DNA of 64,000 nucleotides. It comes from Bacillus suaedaesalsae. Lineage in GTDB: Bacteria; Bacillota; Bacilli; Bacillales; SA4. Position 1 is the stretch's first letter. The number at the start of each line of letters is the position of its first letter. Made by a program: the position numbers and the translations under genes. The notes under the pieces were generated by a model. The model worked only from the letters and a program-made list of their open reading frames with translations, was not told the origin of the DNA and searched no databases. Positions 16,505-25,312 of this stretch are shown here, one piece after another. The stretch spans positions 1-64,000 of the forward strand of contig NZ_JAFELM010000034.1 of assembly GCF_016890225.1 (NCBI RefSeq). Direction: 5' to 3'.

Positions 16505-17797
16505 ATGACCGAGAGCCCTTTAGTAAAAATCTGTCAATCCATCATTAATTGGAGTAAAATTTTATTACCATATAAAAAGTTAAGATATTACCCACCTTCA
16601 TTTATCCTCCGAAATCCAGTAGTTGAAGGGGTAGAATTTTGCTTTAAAAACGGTCATCAAGCAGCGGTAATTGTCTTTAATCAAACCGATCATCATTCGG
16701 TAAATACGAAGCAGTATCGTAATGGACTAAAGGAATGCTTCAAGCAGTCTATATTAGAGGTTTTTACAGATGAGAATATCATCTCTCTTCATAATCATTC
16801 AAGCGACGGTCATGCTTTGATAATAAAAGTACATCAAAAGAAAAAAGAAAGCTTTTTTGAAATTGAAGCGTTTATAAATAATATTTTAGCAAGTGTTATG
16901 GACAAGCTAGAGAATAAATATCAAGGCGCTCATTTTTCTTTTGAAACAGGATATATGTTTATTGAAGAGTCTAAATCCCTGACAACTGAAGCAATTGAAA
17001 GAGCATACCACCAAGCTAATGCGATGGCGGAGAAACGGATTCATTCTAAATACAATGACTTATTATTTGAAATGACGCGCATCATTAATAATAAAGATCT
17101 TCAACTGTTAGCACAGCCGATTATTGATGTCTCAACAAAGCAAATTAAAGCTTGGGAAATCCTTACACGTGGACCAAAAGGTACAACAATGGAAAGTCCA
17201 TTGCAGCTATTTTCTATTGCTAGACAGACGAATTTATTATTTGAGTTAGAAGTCATCGTCCTAGAAAAGGCATTCCAACAAATCATTAAGACGGGTACAA
17301 GTCATCTTATCTTTATTAATTTTACGCCGATTACATTAGGTAGTAAGGAATTTATTAATGCAACGACCGAGTTACTTACGAAGTACACTGAAATAGATCC
17401 TTACAAAATTATCATTGAAATTACAGAACGTGATTCAATCGAAGGATATAAATACTTCACTGACAATATTAAGGCATTAAGAATGATGGGCTTTAGAATT
17501 GCAGTTGATGATACAGGAGCAGGTTACGCAAGTCTTCATACAATAAGCGAAGTGTTACCAGATATTATTAAAATCGATCGATCCGTTATTCAAGATATTG
17601 ATACGAATTCAGTCAAAGAATCGATGCTGAAGGGATTATTATTAATAGCGAAGGAAACAGGTTCGATTGTTGTGGCGGAAGGTATTGAAAAAGAGGGAGA
17701 AGCAACGGTGCTATCTAGAAATAATGTTGACTTGGCACAAGGTTATTTTTATGCGAAGCCTGATATACTTCCGAGCGTGTCACGAACTGTGTCATAG
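16505..17797 (+). CDS. EAL-domain protein (cyclic-di-GMP phosphodiesterase candidate)
   Basis: A 430-aa protein with an N-terminal region of about 180 residues (looks like a degenerate GGDEF-type domain with no GGDEF motif) followed by an EAL domain (about 190-425). Catalytic EAL motifs are largely retained: EILTRG for EAL-R, FINFTP, EITERDS, AVDDTGAGYASL (the DDFGTG motif with T and A changes, both Asp kept), KIDRS and VVAEGIE. It is therefore likely to hydrolyse c-di-GMP, with the substitutions in mind. No membrane segments, so it is cytoplasmic. It lies just upstream of yutE, 21 nt apart, where B. subtilis has no EAL gene as far as I recall. Confidence 0.82.
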   Translation: MTESPLVKICQSIINWSKILLPYKKLRYYPPSFILRNPVVEGVEFCFKNGHQAAVIVFNQTDHHSVNTKQYRNGLKECFKQSILEVFTDENIISLHNHSSDGHALIIKVHQKKKESFFEIEAFINNILASVMDKLENKYQGAHFSFETGYMFIEESKSLTTEAIERAYHQANAMAEKRIHSKYNDLLFEMTRIINNKDLQLLAQPIIDVSTKQIKAWEILTRGPKGTTMESPLQLFSIARQTNLLFELEVIVLEKAFQQIIKTGTSHLIFINFTPITLGSKEFINATTELLTKYTEIDPYKIIIEITERDSIEGYKYFTDNIKALRMMGFRIAVDDTGAGYASLHTISEVLPDIIKIDRSVIQDIDTNSVKESMLKGLLLIAKETGSIVVAEGIEKEGEATVLSRNNVDLAQGYFYAKPDILPSVSRTVS

Positions 17798-17818
17798 AGA
17801 GAAAGAGAGGCTAATGCC

Positions 17819-18256
17819 ATGTATTTTGTAGACCGAGATAAAATTGAGAGTACATTAACGTATTTAGAATCTTTAACAAAGGTTATTGAAGATCAAAAGT
17901 CGTTTGATAGCTTTCTTGAGAAGTTGGCTCTTGAAAGAATTGGCCATCTAATGATTGAAGCAATACTGGACGTTGGAAATGCAATGATCGATGGATTTAT
18001 TATGCGCGATCCAGGAAGCTATGAAGATATCATAGATATTTTAGAGGATGAATCAGTAATTGACTCAAAAGCAGCTTCTTCTCTAAAAAAGGTTATTGCC
18101 TTTCGTAAATCATTAGTACAAGAGTACACGACCATTCACCATGAGAAGCTAATGGAAACAATGAAAACGGAGCAAGAAATAATACTAGCCTTTCCTACTT
18201 CCATTCGCGCATATCTACAAAACGAATTAGGACCTGTAAGTGCGTTTAAAAAGTAA
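17819..18256 (+). CDS. yutE: YutE, DUF86/HepT-like HEPN protein
   Basis: This 145-aa helical protein belongs to DUF86, the HEPN superfamily that includes HepT toxins. HepT RNases use R-x4-H-x-Y; here the corresponding segment reads FRKSLVQEY, so Gln replaces the catalytic His and classical HEPN RNase activity is unlikely. The conserved core LERIGHLMIEAILDVGNAMI and FIMRDPGSYEDIIDIL is typical of YutE. No partner nucleotidyltransferase (MntA) is adjacent. SD AGAGAGG before ATG 17819. Gene order yutE-yutF-yutG is as in B. subtilis. Confidence 0.85.
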   Translation: MYFVDRDKIESTLTYLESLTKVIEDQKSFDSFLEKLALERIGHLMIEAILDVGNAMIDGFIMRDPGSYEDIIDILEDESVIDSKAASSLKKVIAFRKSLVQEYTTIHHEKLMETMKTEQEIILAFPTSIRAYLQNELGPVSAFKK

Positions 18257-18259
18257 CCG

Positions 18260-18294
18260 ACAAAATCGCTTCTTATGAGGCGATTTTGTTTTTA
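18260..18294 (+). terminator. Intrinsic terminator of yutE
   Basis: Perfect 10-bp stem ACAAAATCGC/GCGATTTTGT followed by TTTTT. Confidence 0.85.
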
Positions 18295-18380
18295 CATAGG
18301 CTTATAACACGCAGCCAATTACATAAATAAATTATTATGAAACATGTTAATTATAAAAAGAACTAGTTGGAGGGACGACA

Positions 18381-19151
18381 ATGAAGCAGTATGAAGGGTA
18401 TTTAATTGATTTAGATGGAACGATGTATAAAGGAACGGAACGGATCCATGAGGCTTGTGATTTTGTGAGAGCATTGAAGGAGAAAAACATCCCATATTTG
18501 TTTGTAACAAATAACTCCACGAAAACACCTGAACAAGTTGCTGAACACTTGAAAGCATTTGATATTCCGACAGAAACGAACCAAGTATTCACAACGGCTC
18601 AAGCAACAGCTAATTACATATATGAGTTGAAAAAGGATGCAAAGGTGTATATGATTGGAGAAGAAGGTCTACGGCTAGCACTGCAGGAAAAAGGCTTTAC
18701 GTTCGCTGGAGAAGATGCTGATGTGGTGGTATCCGGTTTAGACAGAAGCATTACATATGAAAAGCTTGCCATTGCATGCCTTGCTGTTCGAAACGGTGCA
18801 AAATTCATCTCAACCAATGCTGATATTGCACTTCCGACAGAAAGAGGTTTCTTACCTGGGAATGGATCGCTTACATCGGTCATTGCTGTTTCAACAGAGG
18901 TAAATCCCATCTTCATTGGTAAGCCAGAAAAGGTAATTATGGAGCAAGCGCTCAAAGCGATCGGAACCAATCCTTCAAAAACATTAATGATTGGTGATAA
19001 TTATCAAACAGATATTTTAGCTGGTATCGATGCTGGCTTAGATACACTACTTGTTCATACTGGCGTTACAACTAGAGAACATATGAAGGAGATTGAAAAG
19101 CACCCTACATATGTGGTGGATTCTTTAAAGGAATGGTTGCAATATATATAA
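18381..19151 (+). CDS. yutF: YutF, NagD-like HAD-IIA phosphatase
   Basis: This 256-aa HAD-superfamily hydrolase is of subclass IIA (NagD/AraL type). Motif I is LIDLDGTMYKG with the nucleophilic Asp, motif II VTNNSTKT, the cap follows (about residues 80-180), and motif IV is MIGDNYQTDILAGIDAG. It dephosphorylates small phosphorylated metabolites such as sugar phosphates or UMP in the cytoplasm; the true substrate is unknown. SD GGAGGG before ATG 18381. Ends in a strong terminator shared with yutG. Confidence 0.9.
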   Translation: MKQYEGYLIDLDGTMYKGTERIHEACDFVRALKEKNIPYLFVTNNSTKTPEQVAEHLKAFDIPTETNQVFTTAQATANYIYELKKDAKVYMIGEEGLRLALQEKGFTFAGEDADVVVSGLDRSITYEKLAIACLAVRNGAKFISTNADIALPTERGFLPGNGSLTSVIAVSTEVNPIFIGKPEKVIMEQALKAIGTNPSKTLMIGDNYQTDILAGIDAGLDTLLVHTGVTTREHMKEIEKHPTYVVDSLKEWLQYI

Positions 19152-19179
19152 AAAACATGGCTTCTGCCATGTTTTTTTA
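19152..19179. terminator. Bidirectional terminator yutF/yutG
   Basis: AAAAACATGGC pairs with GCCATGTTTTT across a TTCT loop, with T-runs on both sides. Confidence 0.85.
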
Positions 19180-19692
19180 CTGTTCATCATATTTCTCTTC
19201 TTTAGCAGCTGCGCTATGAGCAAGACGACTTGAAGCAGCGGCTGCGATTGCACCGACGATGTCATCTAAAAATGTATGACATTGTCCAGTGGACTTGTCG
19301 TTTAAAAATTGAAGAATACCTGGTTTTTGTTTATCGATATACCCGAAGTTCGTAAATCCAATCGATCCGTATATATTTACAATAGAAAGGGCAATAATTT
19401 CATCAATTCCGTATAAACCTTCATCTACCTCAATTGTACTTTGCAGTGGTTCTTCTAAGAGCTTTTGTTCAGCCAATCGATCCAATTGAATTCCCGTTAA
19501 AATGGCATTTTGGACTTCTCGCTTTGAAAGAACCTTTTCTACGTTATGAATGCATACATCCTTTGTCAGGTCTGGATGATATTTTACTTGTAGGAAGTAT
19601 ACAAGATCTCCTATATCATCAATTGTTACGCCTCTTTCTTGTAGCCATTTTCTCGCTGTTACCTCTAGTCTTGATCTATTAGAATTTTCCAT
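19177..19692 (-). CDS. yutG: YutG, phosphatidylglycerophosphatase A-like protein
   Basis: This 171-aa protein is related to PgpA, the lipid phosphatase that makes phosphatidylglycerol. PgpA-type acidic motifs are recognisable as GIDEIIALSIVNIYG, FGYIDKQKPG and FLDDIVGAIAAA. Unlike E. coli PgpA it is nearly free of long membrane segments, apart from the Ala-rich end. Activity as a PGP phosphatase in Bacillus is not certain. ATG 19692 lies 8 nt after AAAGG; GTG 19701 is an alternative. Convergent with yutF as in B. subtilis. Confidence 0.82.
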   Translation of the reverse strand: MENSNRSRLEVTARKWLQERGVTIDDIGDLVYFLQVKYHPDLTKDVCIHNVEKVLSKREVQNAILTGIQLDRLAEQKLLEEPLQSTIEVDEGLYGIDEIIALSIVNIYGSIGFTNFGYIDKQKPGILQFLNDKSTGQCHTFLDDIVGAIAAAASSRLAHSAAAKEEKYDEQ

Positions 19693-19830
19693 TAGGATCA
19701 CCTTTCTTTGATTAGATTCCTACTCTACATATTTTCCGTTGATTACTAATTTATTCGGAATTCCTTTATATTTATTACAAGTTTTCACTTTCTAGGACAT
19801 ATAAATGTCACAAGAGAGGGGGACTTATAC

Positions 19831-20832
19831 GTGAAACAACATTTGCACACGTTATTCAATCTTCGAGCAGAATCAGATGGAATGTTCCGATCCTACGAGC
19901 GATATCGATGTCAAAATGGCCATTACTTAGTTGTTCCTGTTACTCACTTAGAAGCCGATGAAATTGAAGAGATGTCCCTGTTAGGGGAATATTTCGTCCA
20001 AAAAGGTGATCAGCACATTGCTGCAATGGTAAAGAACAAACGAGGCGAAATTGTGAGCAAAGCAGAAGAGCAATTATTTGTGTTACTGAGATGTCCATAT
20101 GAATCACGAAAGCTTGGTTACCCACAAGCCATTCCAGAAGAGTTAGCAAAGTTTCATCAAAAAGGACGTCGTATCACCTTTCCAATTCAAAAGTTAGTCA
20201 GAATCGGACAATGGAAGTCAATGTGGGAAAAACGAATTGATCAAATGGAACAGTTTTGGGCATTAAAAACGAAGGATCATCCTATGGAGCTCTTCGAAAA
20301 ATTATTTATTGAATCCTTCCCCTATTATGTAGGTCTAACTGAAAATGCAATCCAATACTTAGTGGACACAGAGATGGACGATCTCCCTAGAGAAACGGAT
20401 TATGGTACAGTATGTCACCACAGATTTTCATACGATTGCTGGAGTCAAGAATCATTGATGCGCTTACCGACTGACTGGGTATTCGACCACCCAAGTCGAG
20501 ATCTTGTAGAATGGATTCGCTCATCCTTTAATGATGAGCCTCAAAGAAGTGAACATTACTATCAATTTATCTCTAATTACGAAAATGTTCAGCCATTGTC
20601 TTCCTTTTCATGGAGATTGCTATACTCAAGATTAATGTTCCCTGTTCATTATTTAGAATGCATTGAATCTTATTATCGCACGCAAGATGAAGAACAAAAA
20701 CAAGCGCTTACCGAGCATTTACAAAATATATTAAAAAGATCACATCGATATGAAAGACTATTAAGTGACATACATGGTTTAATTGGAGTGAGAAGAAGGG
20801 GAATGAATATCCCAAAAGTGAACTGGATTTAA
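19831..20832 (+). CDS. yutH: YutH, spore coat protein (CotS/APH-like)
   Basis: This 333-aa protein belongs to the YutH spore coat family, distantly related to aminoglycoside-phosphotransferase-like CotS proteins. A degenerate catalytic loop can be seen at TVCHHRFSYDCWS (HHR-x-S-x-D instead of H-x-D-x4-N). FDHPSRDLVEWIRSSF occupies the place of the DFD region. The kinase residues are therefore altered, in line with a structural role. Start GTG 19831 with SD GAGAGGGGG. Expected to be made in the mother cell. Confidence 0.85.
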   Translation: MKQHLHTLFNLRAESDGMFRSYERYRCQNGHYLVVPVTHLEADEIEEMSLLGEYFVQKGDQHIAAMVKNKRGEIVSKAEEQLFVLLRCPYESRKLGYPQAIPEELAKFHQKGRRITFPIQKLVRIGQWKSMWEKRIDQMEQFWALKTKDHPMELFEKLFIESFPYYVGLTENAIQYLVDTEMDDLPRETDYGTVCHHRFSYDCWSQESLMRLPTDWVFDHPSRDLVEWIRSSFNDEPQRSEHYYQFISNYENVQPLSSFSWRLLYSRLMFPVHYLECIESYYRTQDEEQKQALTEHLQNILKRSHRYERLLSDIHGLIGVRRRGMNIPKVNWI

Positions 20833-20841
20833 CAGTATTAA

Positions 20842-20872
20842 TAAAAGCGCTCTCTAATGAGGGCGCTTTTAC
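20842..20872. terminator. Terminator between yutH and yutI
   Basis: AAAAGCGCTC/GGGCGCTTTT hairpin between convergent genes, T- and A-tracts on both sides. Confidence 0.8.
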
Positions 20873-20882
20873 TGTGTTTGAA

Positions 20883-21110
20883 TTAGAAAACTTGTTCTAC
20901 TTCAATTACTCCTGGTACTTCTTCTAATAAAGCACGTTCAATACCAGCTTTTAATGTAATAGTTGAACTTGGGCAGCTTCCGCATGCACCCAGAAGACGT
21001 AATTTTACAATACCATCCTCTACATCTACTAATTCAACATCTCCACCATCGCGAAGAAGGAATGGACGAAGCTTATCTAATACTTCCTTTACTTGTTCGA
21101 TCATTTCCAT
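20883..21110 (-). CDS. yutI: YutI, NifU-like Fe-S scaffold
   Basis: This 75-aa NifU C-terminal domain protein carries Fe-S clusters for apo-proteins. The cluster motif [15 protein letters not shown] has the CxxC pair, and the preceding [20 protein letters not shown] is the family signature. SD AAAGGAGT lies about 10 nt before ATG 21110. Together with yutM (25313) it shows an Fe-S trafficking theme in this block. Confidence 0.93.
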   Translation of the reverse strand: MEMIEQVKEVLDKLRPFLLRDGGDVELVDVEDGIVKLRLLGACGSCPSSTITLKAGIERALLEEVPGVIEVEQVF

Positions 21111-21446
21111 CTATATATCGACTCCTTTCCATACCTCTATTATAATGACTTAATGGAAAAAAATCTATTCTGTTGATTTGGAAATCGATACCTAATTTAT
21201 CCCGTTCTAACTGGTGCTAATCCCCGACTATAAAATATAAGAGAATAAGGGAAGCGTATAGTAGGTGATATGTGCCAGTAAGAACTAAGGTTGGTTCGAG
21301 CCAACAGGAAGTTGGTCAATTAGGTGTTGCCACAGGAAGTGGCGCTTTTAACCAAATTTCTACTTTATCCTCAGACTGAAATTTCACTTTATTGTAGGCA
21401 ATTTTAAGAAAATTGTATAAGATAGTAGGGAAGGGAAGTGGATGAG
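21111..21446. other. Intergenic region yutI-yuzD with structured hairpins
   Basis: This 336-base divergent gap holds no gene that I can support. Its notable content is the hairpin cluster at 21288-21355 described separately. Confidence 0.5.
21288..21355 (+). ncRNA. Candidate structured leader RNA with two AGGAA-loop hairpins (upstream of yuzD)
   Basis: CCAAC-AGGAA-GTTGG (21301-21315) and GCCAC-AGGAA-GTGGC (21329-21343) are two perfect 5-bp hairpins with identical AGGAA loops. CCAAC can instead pair with GTTGG at 21290-21294 around a TTCGAG loop, so two states exclude each other, and TTGGTT (21291-21296) can also pair with AACCAA (21350-21355). The segment lies about 90-160 nt before the yuzD start. 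AGGAA loops resemble CsrA-type sites (ANGGA in a loop). Function is inference. Confidence 0.4.
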
Positions 21447-21773
21447 ATGCCATTGAATGAAGTAGAAATTTGTGTGTACGGTGCAGAGGTTTTATGTCCA
21501 AGCTGTGTAAACATGCCTTCTTCGAAAGAAACGTATGATTGGCTAGAAGCAGCTGTAGGTCGGAAGTTTCCAAACCAGCCATTCACGATTACATATATTG
21601 ATATTTTCACTCCACCTGTTGACGAAGAAAAAGCATTATTTGCAAGCCGAGTAATAGAAGAAGATATGTTTTACCCGGTTGTAGTGATTAACGGTGAGAT
21701 CATTGGTGAAGGAAATCCACGATTGAAAACAGTTTATGCTGAATTGGAAAAATACGGATATCAATCAGAGTAA
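21447..21773 (+). CDS. yuzD: YuzD family thioredoxin-like protein (DUF1462)
   Basis: This 108-aa protein is of the YuzD/DUF1462 family with a thioredoxin-like fold. The N-terminal strand leads into VYGAEVLCPSCVNMPSSK, with a CPSC motif where thioredoxins have CxxC. YPVVVINGEIIGEGNPRL is the typical cis-Pro and following region. Redox function is likely but untested. ATG 21447 is preferred over GTG 21438, which lies 1-2 nt from the AAGGGAA SD. It neighbours yutJ, an FAD/NAD oxidoreductase, on the convergent strand. Confidence 0.85.
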   Translation: MPLNEVEICVYGAEVLCPSCVNMPSSKETYDWLEAAVGRKFPNQPFTITYIDIFTPPVDEEKALFASRVIEEDMFYPVVVINGEIIGEGNPRLKTVYAELEKYGYQSE

Positions 21774-21778
21774 AATAA

Positions 21779-21803
21779 AGGCCCTCTTTTAAAGAGGGCT
21801 GTT
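21779..21803. terminator. Bidirectional terminator yuzD/yutJ
   Basis: GCCCTCTTT/AAAGAGGGC stem between convergent genes. Confidence 0.8.
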
Positions 21804-21806
21804 CTA

Positions 21807-22874
21807 TCATCCATTATGATACTTATACATCCAAAGAATTCCGGATTTTAGTAATCGTGGTACTCTTCCCATTAGAGGAGTGTCTGCTAATAGTCCGAAG
21901 CCGTGCTTCTTACCTAATGATCCTAATACACCTTTTAGCTTAATTGTAGGGAATTCAGCTGGCGGCTCTTCACCATTCCATCTTTTTAGAAGTACTTGAA
22001 CGATTTGTTCGGCTTGACCTTCTGCTAATTGAGCACTCGGTGCATGCGGTAAGCTAGCACAATCACCTACAACATATACATGCTCATCGTTAGGAAGGTT
22101 ATGTTGATTTGTTAAGACGACGCGTCCTTGCTGATCTTTTTCTACATCAAGTTGTCGGACAACTTTGGTTGGTTGAATTCCAGCAGTCCAAACCATCACA
22201 TCACAATGAATAGGCTCATCATGGTTATAAATCGTATTTTCTTCTACTTTCGTAATGTTTGATTGATTAATAACTTCAACGCCATGTGAGTGGAACCAGT
22301 TTTCAACGTAATTACTTAGACGTTCTGGGAACATTGATAATATGTGTTTTCCACGGTCGAACAATTTAATACGTAAATCTGGACGACTTTCCGAAAGCTC
22401 ACTCGCTAGCTCTACTCCACTTAGTCCTCCACCGACGATCCCGACTACAGAATTCGGGCCTAAATTGTTCAGAGCTTGATAAGCCATTCTCGATTTAGAA
22501 ATGGTTTGAATGCTGTATGTGTGTTCCTCAGCACCTGGAACACCGTGATACTTGTCTTCACACCCAAGGCCAATGACTAAGTCGTCATAAGAAACAGATT
22601 CTTGATCTTGTAGGTAAATTAGTTTGCTTTCAATATCAATTTCTGTAATTTCCCCGTATTTAATCGATAAACGAGGGTGCTCTGGATACGTAACACGAAC
22701 ATGTTGGTCTGAAATTGTACCAGCTGCTAGAGCGTAGTATTCTGTTTTAAGGCAGTGGTATGGAACACGATCAATTAATGTGATTTGAACATTTTCTGGC
22801 AATTGGTTTGGCAATAGGCGTAATAAAACACGCATGTTTCCATAACCGCCACCTAGCAACACAAGATGTTTCAT
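21807..22874 (-). CDS. yutJ: YutJ, NADH dehydrogenase-like FAD oxidoreductase
   Basis: This 355-aa flavoprotein is of the type II NADH dehydrogenase / pyridine nucleotide-disulfide family. The FAD motif LVLLGGGYGNMRVLL is at the N-terminus, the NAD(P) motif VGIVGGGLSGVELASEL at about 150, and the second FAD site VYVVGDCASLPHAPSAQ at about 270. It is shorter than Ndh (about 400 aa) and lacks most of the C-terminal membrane-binding region. The electron acceptor is unknown. ATG 22874 with SD AAAAGGAGACC. Confidence 0.88.
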   Translation of the reverse strand: MKHLVLLGGGYGNMRVLLRLLPNQLPENVQITLIDRVPYHCLKTEYYALAAGTISDQHVRVTYPEHPRLSIKYGEITEIDIESKLIYLQDQESVSYDDLVIGLGCEDKYHGVPGAEEHTYSIQTISKSRMAYQALNNLGPNSVVGIVGGGLSGVELASELSESRPDLRIKLFDRGKHILSMFPERLSNYVENWFHSHGVEVINQSNITKVEENTIYNHDEPIHCDVMVWTAGIQPTKVVRQLDVEKDQQGRVVLTNQHNLPNDEHVYVVGDCASLPHAPSAQLAEGQAEQIVQVLLKRWNGEEPPAEFPTIKLKGVLGSLGKKHGFGLLADTPLMGRVPRLLKSGILWMYKYHNG

Positions 22875-23115
22875 AATTCTGGTCTCCTTTTAGGTGATGT
22901 TCGGTCATATTTAGTTTGTAATCAATATTTTATAAAAATAATAAATATATCAAAATTCCATTAAAAAGTATACCAAATAAAATTGCCTTATCACAATGCT
23001 TTTATGAAATTTAACATTATTTTATTAGGTGAATCTGCTTAATCGCTCGTGCTGTTCCTATAGAATTGACGAGGAATATAAAAAGAGGTAGCCTAGGAAT
23101 CATAGAGGTGAAATC

Positions 23116-23352
23116 ATGAAACCAATTATCGAGTTTTGTATAAGTAACTTAGCAAGTGGTGCACAAGAAGCTAGAGCAATCCTCGACCGTGATCCCAATT
23201 TGGATATTGTTGAGTACGGGTGTCTTAGCTATTGTGGCAAATGCTTCATATCATTATATGCGTTAGTTAACGGAGAAGTCGTAACAGGAGAAGACCCTCA
23301 AAGTTTAGTTGAAAATATTTATAAACATCTGGATGAAAATCCAATGTTTTAA
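23116..23352 (+). CDS. yuzB: YuzB family protein (DUF1450)
   Basis: A 78-aa YuzB protein. Its conserved Cys residues appear in [10 protein letters not shown] and [19 protein letters not shown], a pattern like a small thioredoxin-type Fe-S/zinc protein. Function unknown. SD AGAGGTGAAATC before ATG 23116. In B. subtilis it lies beside yutJ, as here. Confidence 0.92.
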   Translation: MKPIIEFCISNLASGAQEARAILDRDPNLDIVEYGCLSYCGKCFISLYALVNGEVVTGEDPQSLVENIYKHLDENPMF

Positions 23353-23432
23353 TATTTAAAATTATCTATCTGAAAATAAAATGTTCTTTAAATAAAGGCT
23401 GTGTTAGCAACATTGTTTAACAGAGTCAATCC

Positions 23433-23466
23433 AAAAAACTAGGGTTGCCGTATCCCTAGTTTTTCA
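23433..23466. terminator. Bidirectional terminator yuzB / DUF2225 gene
   Basis: AAAAACTAGGG/CCCTAGTTTTT stem with a 9-nt loop between convergent genes. Confidence 0.88.
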
Positions 23467-23468
23467 CG

Positions 23469-24179
23469 TTAGCTAGATTTTAATTCTTGCTCTTTTGCTT
23501 TCATATCTTCACGTATATCAGACCATAACTCTTTAGCCATTTCAACCATTCTACGTTCATATTTTTCTTCTTTACGGTGAATGACTCGCGAAAGGTAAGT
23601 CATGGCTAGTTTGTCATCACCTAGTCTTCGATACAAATCTCCAATTAAATAAGCAATCTTAAGATCTGACATATCCGTATCTTGATAGTCACCATTCGAG
23701 TACGACTTTACGTACTCGGAAACGGCTAATTTCATAAATCGCAATTCCTGTGCACTGTTCTTCTCTTTACGATATATCCAAACAAGTCTCATATATAGAC
23801 CGGCAAGAACGATATTTCTCTCTTTTTTTAGTGTTGCAGATACTATACCGAGCTTGTAGGCTTCAATTGCAGCAGCTGGTGTTCGTTTTTCACCATAGCT
23901 TCGGTTATTCCATTGAGATGAAATTGAATGCTTAATAGATTCTAGAGTGCTTGGAGCGAAATAGGTAGAGAATTCATCAGATACTGAAAACCCACACCCG
24001 GGGCACACACTCACATAGTATAAAAGAGGACTATTTTCCTCATCTGCATAATATGAGCAGAAGTCAGAATCTGAATGCAATGCACGAATGAAACGGGAAC
24101 GTACTTTTTTTGTTGTGTAGTTGTGATCACACGCCATACATTTAACATTTTTATCAAAGAGTATGTCCATATGTTCCAT
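23469..24179 (-). CDS. DUF2225 protein (zinc-ribbon plus TPR-like)
   Basis: This 236-aa protein has an N-terminal zinc-ribbon (VKCMACDHNYTTKKVRS and VSVCPGCGFSVSDEF give two Cys pairs) and a helical TPR-like C-terminal half (about 100-230). This is the architecture of DUF2225. Such proteins are common in Firmicutes with unknown function. ATG 24179 with SD GGAGGATTATC. It is monocistronic, between yuzB and dapF. Confidence 0.85.
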   Translation of the reverse strand: MEHMDILFDKNVKCMACDHNYTTKKVRSRFIRALHSDSDFCSYYADEENSPLLYYVSVCPGCGFSVSDEFSTYFAPSTLESIKHSISSQWNNRSYGEKRTPAAAIEAYKLGIVSATLKKERNIVLAGLYMRLVWIYRKEKNSAQELRFMKLAVSEYVKSYSNGDYQDTDMSDLKIAYLIGDLYRRLGDDKLAMTYLSRVIHRKEEKYERRMVEMAKELWSDIREDMKAKEQELKSS

Positions 24180-24382
24180 GATAATCCTCCGTCCAAATTA
24201 ACGAAATCCGTAATGTTTAGATATAATAAATATACTAAAAAATAGAAAATTACTCAATCTTTTTCCCTATATTGATCAGTGAGTAAATAGGACTATGGAA
24301 ATGTTCTAGGTGATTGTATTAATGGAGAAAGAATTCTATAATGAAAGAATTAGGTTTTAATTCGGGATAGTGGGTGAATAGG

Positions 24383-25240
24383 TTGATACAAATTCCTTTT
24401 ACAAAAATGCATGGTCTAGGGAATAACTATATTTATATAGATGTTTTCAAAACAAAATTGGAAGAAGAACTTCTACCAGAATTAGCAATAAAAGTATCTT
24501 CCGTTTATACAGGTATCGGATCAGATGGAATGATATTAATATGTCCTTCTGAAAAGGCACCTGTCATGATGAGGATATTTAATAACGACGGTTCTGAAGG
24601 GAAAAATTGTGGGAATGGACTTCGATGCGTTGCGAAATATGCATATGAAAATGGCATTGTGAATGATACAACTTTCTTAATTGAAACATTATCGGGTTTA
24701 GTGGAAGCAATGGTTCATGTGGAAGATAACTATGTTCATTCCGTTACGGTAAACATGGGTAAGCCGTACTTAGCAAGACACCAAATTCCAATGCTTGGTG
24801 ATCAGGCTGTACAGGTAGTCGATGAACCATTTAACGTAAATGGAGAAAGCTATCAAATTACAGCAGTTTCAATGGGGAATCCGCATTGTATCATGTATGT
24901 AGATAATATTAATGAAGCACCAGTTACAACATTAGGTCCTAAAATTGAAAAGGATGAAAGGTTCCCAGAGAGTGTTAATGTAGAATTTGTTGAAGTCGCA
25001 AGTAGTAATGAGCTACATTTCCGCGTGTGGGAAAGAGGCTCTGGAGTGACACAAGCCTGTGGAACAGGAGCATGTGCAGCCGTAGTCGCATCAGTACTAA
25101 ACGGTAAAACAAAAAAAGGCGAAGAAACAACGGTACATTTAGCAGGTGGTGATCTTCAAATCACGTGGTCAGAAGAAGGAGATGTCTTTATGACAGGACC
25201 TGCTGAAGTGATTTGCTCCGGAATGTATTATGTAAAATAA
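24383..25240 (+). CDS. dapF: Diaminopimelate epimerase DapF
   Basis: Interconverts LL- and meso-diaminopimelate for lysine and peptidoglycan synthesis. The two catalytic Cys lie in [11 protein letters not shown] and [12 protein letters not shown], and [13 protein letters not shown] is the N-terminal signature. The start is uncertain: TTG 24383 follows GGGTG by 6 nt and gives 285 aa, matching the family; GTG 24374 would add three residues but has no spaced SD. It lies upstream of yutM, as in B. subtilis. Confidence 0.95.
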   Translation: MIQIPFTKMHGLGNNYIYIDVFKTKLEEELLPELAIKVSSVYTGIGSDGMILICPSEKAPVMMRIFNNDGSEGKNCGNGLRCVAKYAYENGIVNDTTFLIETLSGLVEAMVHVEDNYVHSVTVNMGKPYLARHQIPMLGDQAVQVVDEPFNVNGESYQITAVSMGNPHCIMYVDNINEAPVTTLGPKIEKDERFPESVNVEFVEVASSNELHFRVWERGSGVTQACGTGACAAVVASVLNGKTKKGEETTVHLAGGDLQITWSEEGDVFMTGPAEVICSGMYYVK

Positions 25241-25312
25241 TAAGCTTGATTGTTTGAGTACAAAGAAAAACCTTTGTATACTATATATAAGAAGTAAAAA
25301 GGAGGTGCTCTT

